In this document: positions 59,767-64,000 of the stretch, piece by piece
How the letters are laid out: each line of letters starts with the position of its first letter
How positions within the stretch are numbered: position 1 is the stretch's first letter
Source: Monilinia fructicola
Lineage: Eukaryota; Ascomycota; Leotiomycetes; Helotiales; Sclerotiniaceae
Direction of reading: 5' to 3'
Length of the DNA stretch: 64,000 nucleotides
Assembly: GCA_008692225.1 (NCBI GenBank)
Contig: VICG01000002.1
Coordinates: 2,029,501 to 2,093,500, forward strand
The notes under the pieces: model-generated
What the model was told of the DNA's origin: nothing
Seen by the model: only the letters and a program-made list of their open reading frames with translations
The model's database searches: none
Made by a program: the position numbers and the translations under genes

Positions 59767-61483
59767 CGTCGTAGTTGAGAAGTGCGAGAGAAGGAGGAGG
59801 AAATCGAAGGAGCACACTTTTTTTAAGCCTCCTTTACTCTACTAGTATATCCGTCCTGCAAATCCCTCGTCTGATTCTCAAAACTATATAAGCATAGCCA
59901 TGTTACATGAATGTCAGAGCTAATCTCCAATACTATATTGTGCCGATATCACTCTGCAGAATTGAAATGAAGGACAATCTTGAGTCAAGATGGATCTTGG
60001 AGTTATGGGTACATAGCTAGAGCAATTAGAACTGGATCTACTCAATCCTCAACATGTACCTGTATTATGGAGAACACCAATTTGAGGATCTCAAGGCCAT
60101 AAGCAACGGCATCCATCAGCAGGAATCGCGGACACGCCGTCACACCGTATCGCTATGCAAATTGCAGATGCTATACAGCTCAGCCTCCATCTAGACTCGA
60201 CGTCGCTTCTATACGAGGAAGAGGAGATACACGGGCACCCCGTAAATCGACTATGAGAACATGGGAAGGTACAGATAAGAGGCGCAGTGCATGGTTGATT
60301 CTACAGCATGTAATTAGGTAACATCGAAGGATCCTATCGATATGTCATGGTGGTGTGGTTTGGTCTATATCGCACATCGACGCGACACCATTTTTGTTCT
60401 AGTTTTGTTTGCTGGAATTTCCTCAAGTTGCATCTTCCTCGCGAGATGATCTTACGAATTGATGAGTAAGGCTCGCATGGAAATCCTATTTAGTACTAGA
60501 CGTGTAGTCGATATGCAGACTCGGAGCAAAATCCCCTCATGGTAGCTCTCCTTGAAGATGTTTCGGCTGATCCAAATCATAATAGTCTAAGGGCTTACTC
60601 TATCAATAATGAATGTACATAGCGTATAGTGTAAGAGTGGCATGCCAGACAGACACTACAGTACAAGTGCAGAAAGGCCCATATATACTTGAAGATTGAC
60701 GAAGCATCACTAGCGTCAACTGGCGAGACCTAGATGTAGCACAATCGAACGTCTGACCCTAGAAAGAAAATGGCGTCTACTCGTACAATGTACATAAGTA
60801 TCGCTGGAGGCTCAGAAAGTATATAATCCCGAGCGCCAAGAAACAAGGGTCTGCGTCCCTATTTCCCACCACACGCCACGTGCGCTGGAGCGTATCCGGA
60901 AATGTACATGTGTCACTTTCTGGCAACACGGCGTTCTCACAGGTTACAACGTGCAGCGCCACCAACATTCTTATATGGGGAATGCTGACAGGAGGTGGGA
61001 CGTGGAGATTTTGATTGGCTTGTGCAGTACTGGGTCAGCCACCGAAGCTGCAAGAACGTATTCAAATCCATATGCTAAAATAAAGGGGAAAAGGCCAATT
61101 ATATTATTCTTCTTCGAGCATCTATCATTGCGGAGTAGATGTTCCAATAGATGTTTCTATGAAGTCTATTCTACTGGATTTTGTCGTACTAGTGTACCAA
61201 TTTGAATATTTTCTGGCAGCACCTGTATTGATATAACCAGCTGTGCTCCATCAACTCAGCCTGTAGCTAACAAGCGAAGAATGTTTTCGTCAGTGCCATG
61301 CTTCGTATAGTTGACACCAATTATGCCTTCACACTGATGCTAGGCTACAGCAAGGCAGGGTAGAATTGTATATTCGACAAACTCATGTACGAAGAGCAAA
61401 CGTTGGAGCGCCTGGAAGAGAAAGTGAAGATTAGAGTATTTTTTATTGATAGAAATTTACGAAAGTCTAAATTAACTATCACC
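59767..61483. other. 1.7-kb gene-free stretch
   Basis: Laccase promoter and 3' flank of the O-methyltransferase. No gene supported. Confidence 0.5.
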
Positions 61484-62786
61484 CTAATCTTGCTTCAAGA
61501 CCGCCTCAAATAAGAAACCACTGCCAGGTCTCGCAACCTTCGGCTCCCAAACCTTGACCAATTCGAAGCCCTCGCTCTCCAATAATGCTCTGAACTGCTT
61601 GGTCGTACGATCTGTGGCGGCAAACAAGCTCATCATGACGAAATCGAGTTTGACTTGATACAGACCAGCGTTCGTATCAGGAACCGCGTTCTCACTCAAA
61701 AGAAGAATCGAGTCCTTGTTCATGGCATTGCGAATGTGCTTGAGGATGGTCTTGCACTCTGCATCCGGCCAATCGTGGAGGACGGTACCGAGGAAATAGA
61801 ACTTGGCGCCCTTGGCAATCTCGGGTTGCGGGTCGAGGAAACTGTGTACCACGCGCTCGATGGCGGGGTCTAGCTCCTGGATGCTGGAGATGACTTCGGG
61901 GAGGTCCTCGAGCACGAGACGGCCGGGAAGTTCGGGGAACTTGGCGTGGAAGTCGCCGATGTTGATTCCGATGTTTCCACCAACGTCAACCATGAGAGGG
62001 GTTTTGCCGTCGAAGGAAGTTCCGACCTTGGATGTGACTGGGTAGTATTCGTACCATGGCTCGCCACGATCCATGCGTTGCAACATCATGGTGGTGTTAA
62101 ATGCGACGGCTTGTTCTGGCTCGGTCTTCAACCAATCATAGTATTGAAGTTTGGTGTTCATGGCATATTGGAATGGGCCATCGTTGGTATTCTCTGGATT
62201 TTGGTACTTAGTTTTCTTGAGATATTCTGGAATCTTGATGAGAACTTCATTGGCAGTGACACTTTTTCTTTAGGTTAGCTTTGGAATGGCAATAGGACCG
62301 TACTAAGAAACACATACATGTGAAGAACCGCTTTTGGCAAAGGCGATGCATCTGAGAAAGCTGGCGCGAAAGGACCGTTTGCATATTTGTCCTCTCCAAC
62401 TTCTTTGAAGAGACCCATAGCAGCCAAAAGCTTCATGACTCTGCTGACCAACAATTCTGCGGCTCCAGTTCTCTTTGCGATTTCGGAAACCTCTAGCTCG
62501 CCTCCACCAATGGCGGCCATCGTGTTGAAGATGCCTATGTCGATGCCAAGTCGCAGGCCAACTTGCTCATGTGCCTGACATCATCAGCATATATTCATCA
62601 CCCAAAAAATGTGAGACTTACACCAAAGATTACCCGAGTGGTGAAATCAACCGGTGTCTCGACCACGGATCTTAGCTTGTCAAGACCGGCCAAGAGGGCT
62701 ACCCGTTCCTCGTTGCTGATAGCATCAGGAGCGGGTGGGTTTTCAACCACCTCATTGATTTGTTTGATGAGATCGGTAACAGCCAT
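61484..62786 (-). CDS. COMT-like O-methyltransferase
   Basis: Exons 62786-62622, 62574-62318 and about 62261-61484 give 399 residues. The third acceptor could also lie 6 bp upstream. A winged-helix dimerisation domain comes first (AHEQVGLRLGIDIGIFNTM, RTGAAELLVSRVMKLLAAMG). The SAM site is MVDVGGNIGINIGDF (motif I, around Gly235) and the catalytic base is His303 in GTVLHDWPDAE. The enzyme should methylate a phenolic hydroxyl of a small aromatic. Codon use is GC-rich at third positions. It is about 40 kb from the anthraquinone cluster, so a link to that pathway is unproven. The laccase next to it may be a partner in another pathway that runs off the window. Confidence 0.88.
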
Positions 62787-64000
62787 GATGTTGATTTACA
62801 ATATGAAATGACTTTGATGGTGGTGTTCTTTTGAAGTAATTGAAAAGAATACTGGAGGAGATATACGATATTAAACTGAGATATAGGAAAGCTTCAAGTA
62901 TATTGAATTTGTTGAAGCTACTATGCACTTCTAGATCCTACATACCATGTTTGATATTAGGGGTAATCACTGTTCGAACAGTGAGAACGGAAATTTACAT
63001 CTTCCCTCACTGTTACCTTACTCTGCAACAAGATAGCTGTGCCTCATGCAAGCTTTCGCCAACGAATAGACTTACAGAACTGCGCCTCACGCCTGAAAGC
63101 GACACGGGCTAATCTGCAGTCAGCCAGTGCAACGTGGGCCGCAGCATCATTCAGTGATGGGTTGATCGAGTCGCCAGAACGTAACGGCGAGCTACCTTAG
63201 ACCCACATTGAGGAAGCTAGAAACAGCCCCAACCGTTGGAACAAGGTACAAATGACTAAAGGAATGTAAGCGAGTAAGCAAACAAGCAAGCAAGGTTAAA
63301 TTCTTCTTGCCAATCCCACATTTTACCCCACCTTCGACGATTCAGCTTGAGGCCTCGATATCTCCAAACGGAAATATGAAATGCATCGCATTGATGCTTG
63401 TTTGGCAACCTATTATTCTGAGTATGAATTTGGAGATGCCAATGCCAAGATTTCCTTATGTCAGCCTGCGGAAGGATTATTCGGAGAATCTTGGTGGGGC
63501 AGCTCACCACTCTAGATTCTCAGTACTAACACTTTCTACCCGCCGGATACCTCAATCTACTGTAAAGCTCTGTTCCTGGATCTAGCTAATCTCTTGCATT
63601 CCATGATTGGTCTGACCACCATTGCAAAAGATAACCTTAAAGCTTGGACCGCTCAAGTCAACGTCGTCGTACCAATTGGCCAATACAGTATGATAAACTG
63701 TTTCTCTGACCTTGGGCCCCTGTGCGCCGAAGGATTCACAATCTGTATTCCTGTATCCCATCACCAAGTAAGCTTATTTTTCGTCCACTCTAACCAAAAT
63801 GCCGGGTTTGGTGTGCCACTTGTGATCTTGCATGCATATCGGTAGGATGATAATAAGATTCTAGATGGATGACGCGGCTTGGCCTTTCAGTAGGTGACAA
63901 CCTTTACCGAGACATCATCTCGTGATATTCTTGCTTCTTCTCGATTCCACGGTATAGTGCTTATATTTTGAAATTGCCACATCGCCGGCTGAGGTGAGAC
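62787..64000. other. Right-edge region, no gene seen
   Basis: Promoter side of the O-methyltransferase and 1 kb beyond. Short frames only, none with domain features. Confidence 0.5.

Overview
The window looks like nuclear DNA of a filamentous ascomycete. Short GT-AG introns with CTAAC/CTRAC-like branch points split most genes, intergenic regions hold many microsatellites, and the gene set is fungal: a non-reducing polyketide synthase, Zn2Cys6 regulator, G1 peptidase, asco-type laccase and eisosome protein. The overall feel suggests Leotiomycetes of the Botrytis/Sclerotinia kind. That placement is inference from gene content, not from a search.

Bases 1-21.2 kb form a secondary-metabolite cluster. 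Its core is a non-reducing PKS with SAT-KS-AT-PT-ACP and no thioesterase (5280-11268). It is divergent from a free-standing metallo-beta-lactamase-type thioesterase (3832-4842). This pair is the hallmark of atrochrysone carboxylic acid synthases, which start emodin-type anthraquinone pathways. Around it lie a DUF1772 anthrone oxygenase (2321-2920), an EthD-domain protein with a C-terminal membrane segment (696-1396), a FAD monooxygenase (12330-13724), a DsbA/FrnE-like thiol oxidoreductase (14088-14819), a DUF4267 membrane protein (15568-16038), a Zn2Cys6 transcription factor (16602-18863) and a DHA14-type MFS exporter (19345-21232). A partial gene end at 2-229 shows that the cluster may continue to the left. 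Together they would make, aromatise, oxidise and export an anthraquinone.

Bases 23.3-47.2 kb are mostly conserved or general genes: an NDUFAF5-like mitochondrial methyltransferase, the AP-2 alpha adaptin (with a 14-nt microexon), a NAT9-like acetyltransferase, a dimeric alpha/beta-barrel protein, a YOR1-like ABCC transporter, a TauD-type dioxygenase, a RING-finger-like gene and a secreted G1 glutamic peptidase. Long gene-free stretches with microsatellites separate them (about 31.9-33.7, 38.6-40.9, 42.4-44.6 and 47.2-51.0 kb). Bases 51-64 kb carry an eisosome protein 1 homologue, a Siw14/LipA-like tyrosine phosphatase, a seven-exon laccase and a COMT-like O-methyltransferase.

The most interesting signal is regulatory. 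A 14-bp element, consensus CGGRNTTYCCRCGG (two CGG triplets in direct repeat, 8 bp apart), occurs five times in the 480-bp promoter shared by the transcription factor and the MFS gene. The spacing is 49, 51, 51 and 98 bp, close to whole numbers of helical turns. A sixth copy lies upstream of the DsbA-like gene. This looks like the binding site of the cluster's own Zn2Cys6 regulator. Other points are a SAT domain with Gly in place of the nucleophilic Cys, a perfect 11-bp inverted repeat across the anthrone oxygenase stop codon, and several places in the RING and eisosome genes where the reading frame must shift by +1.
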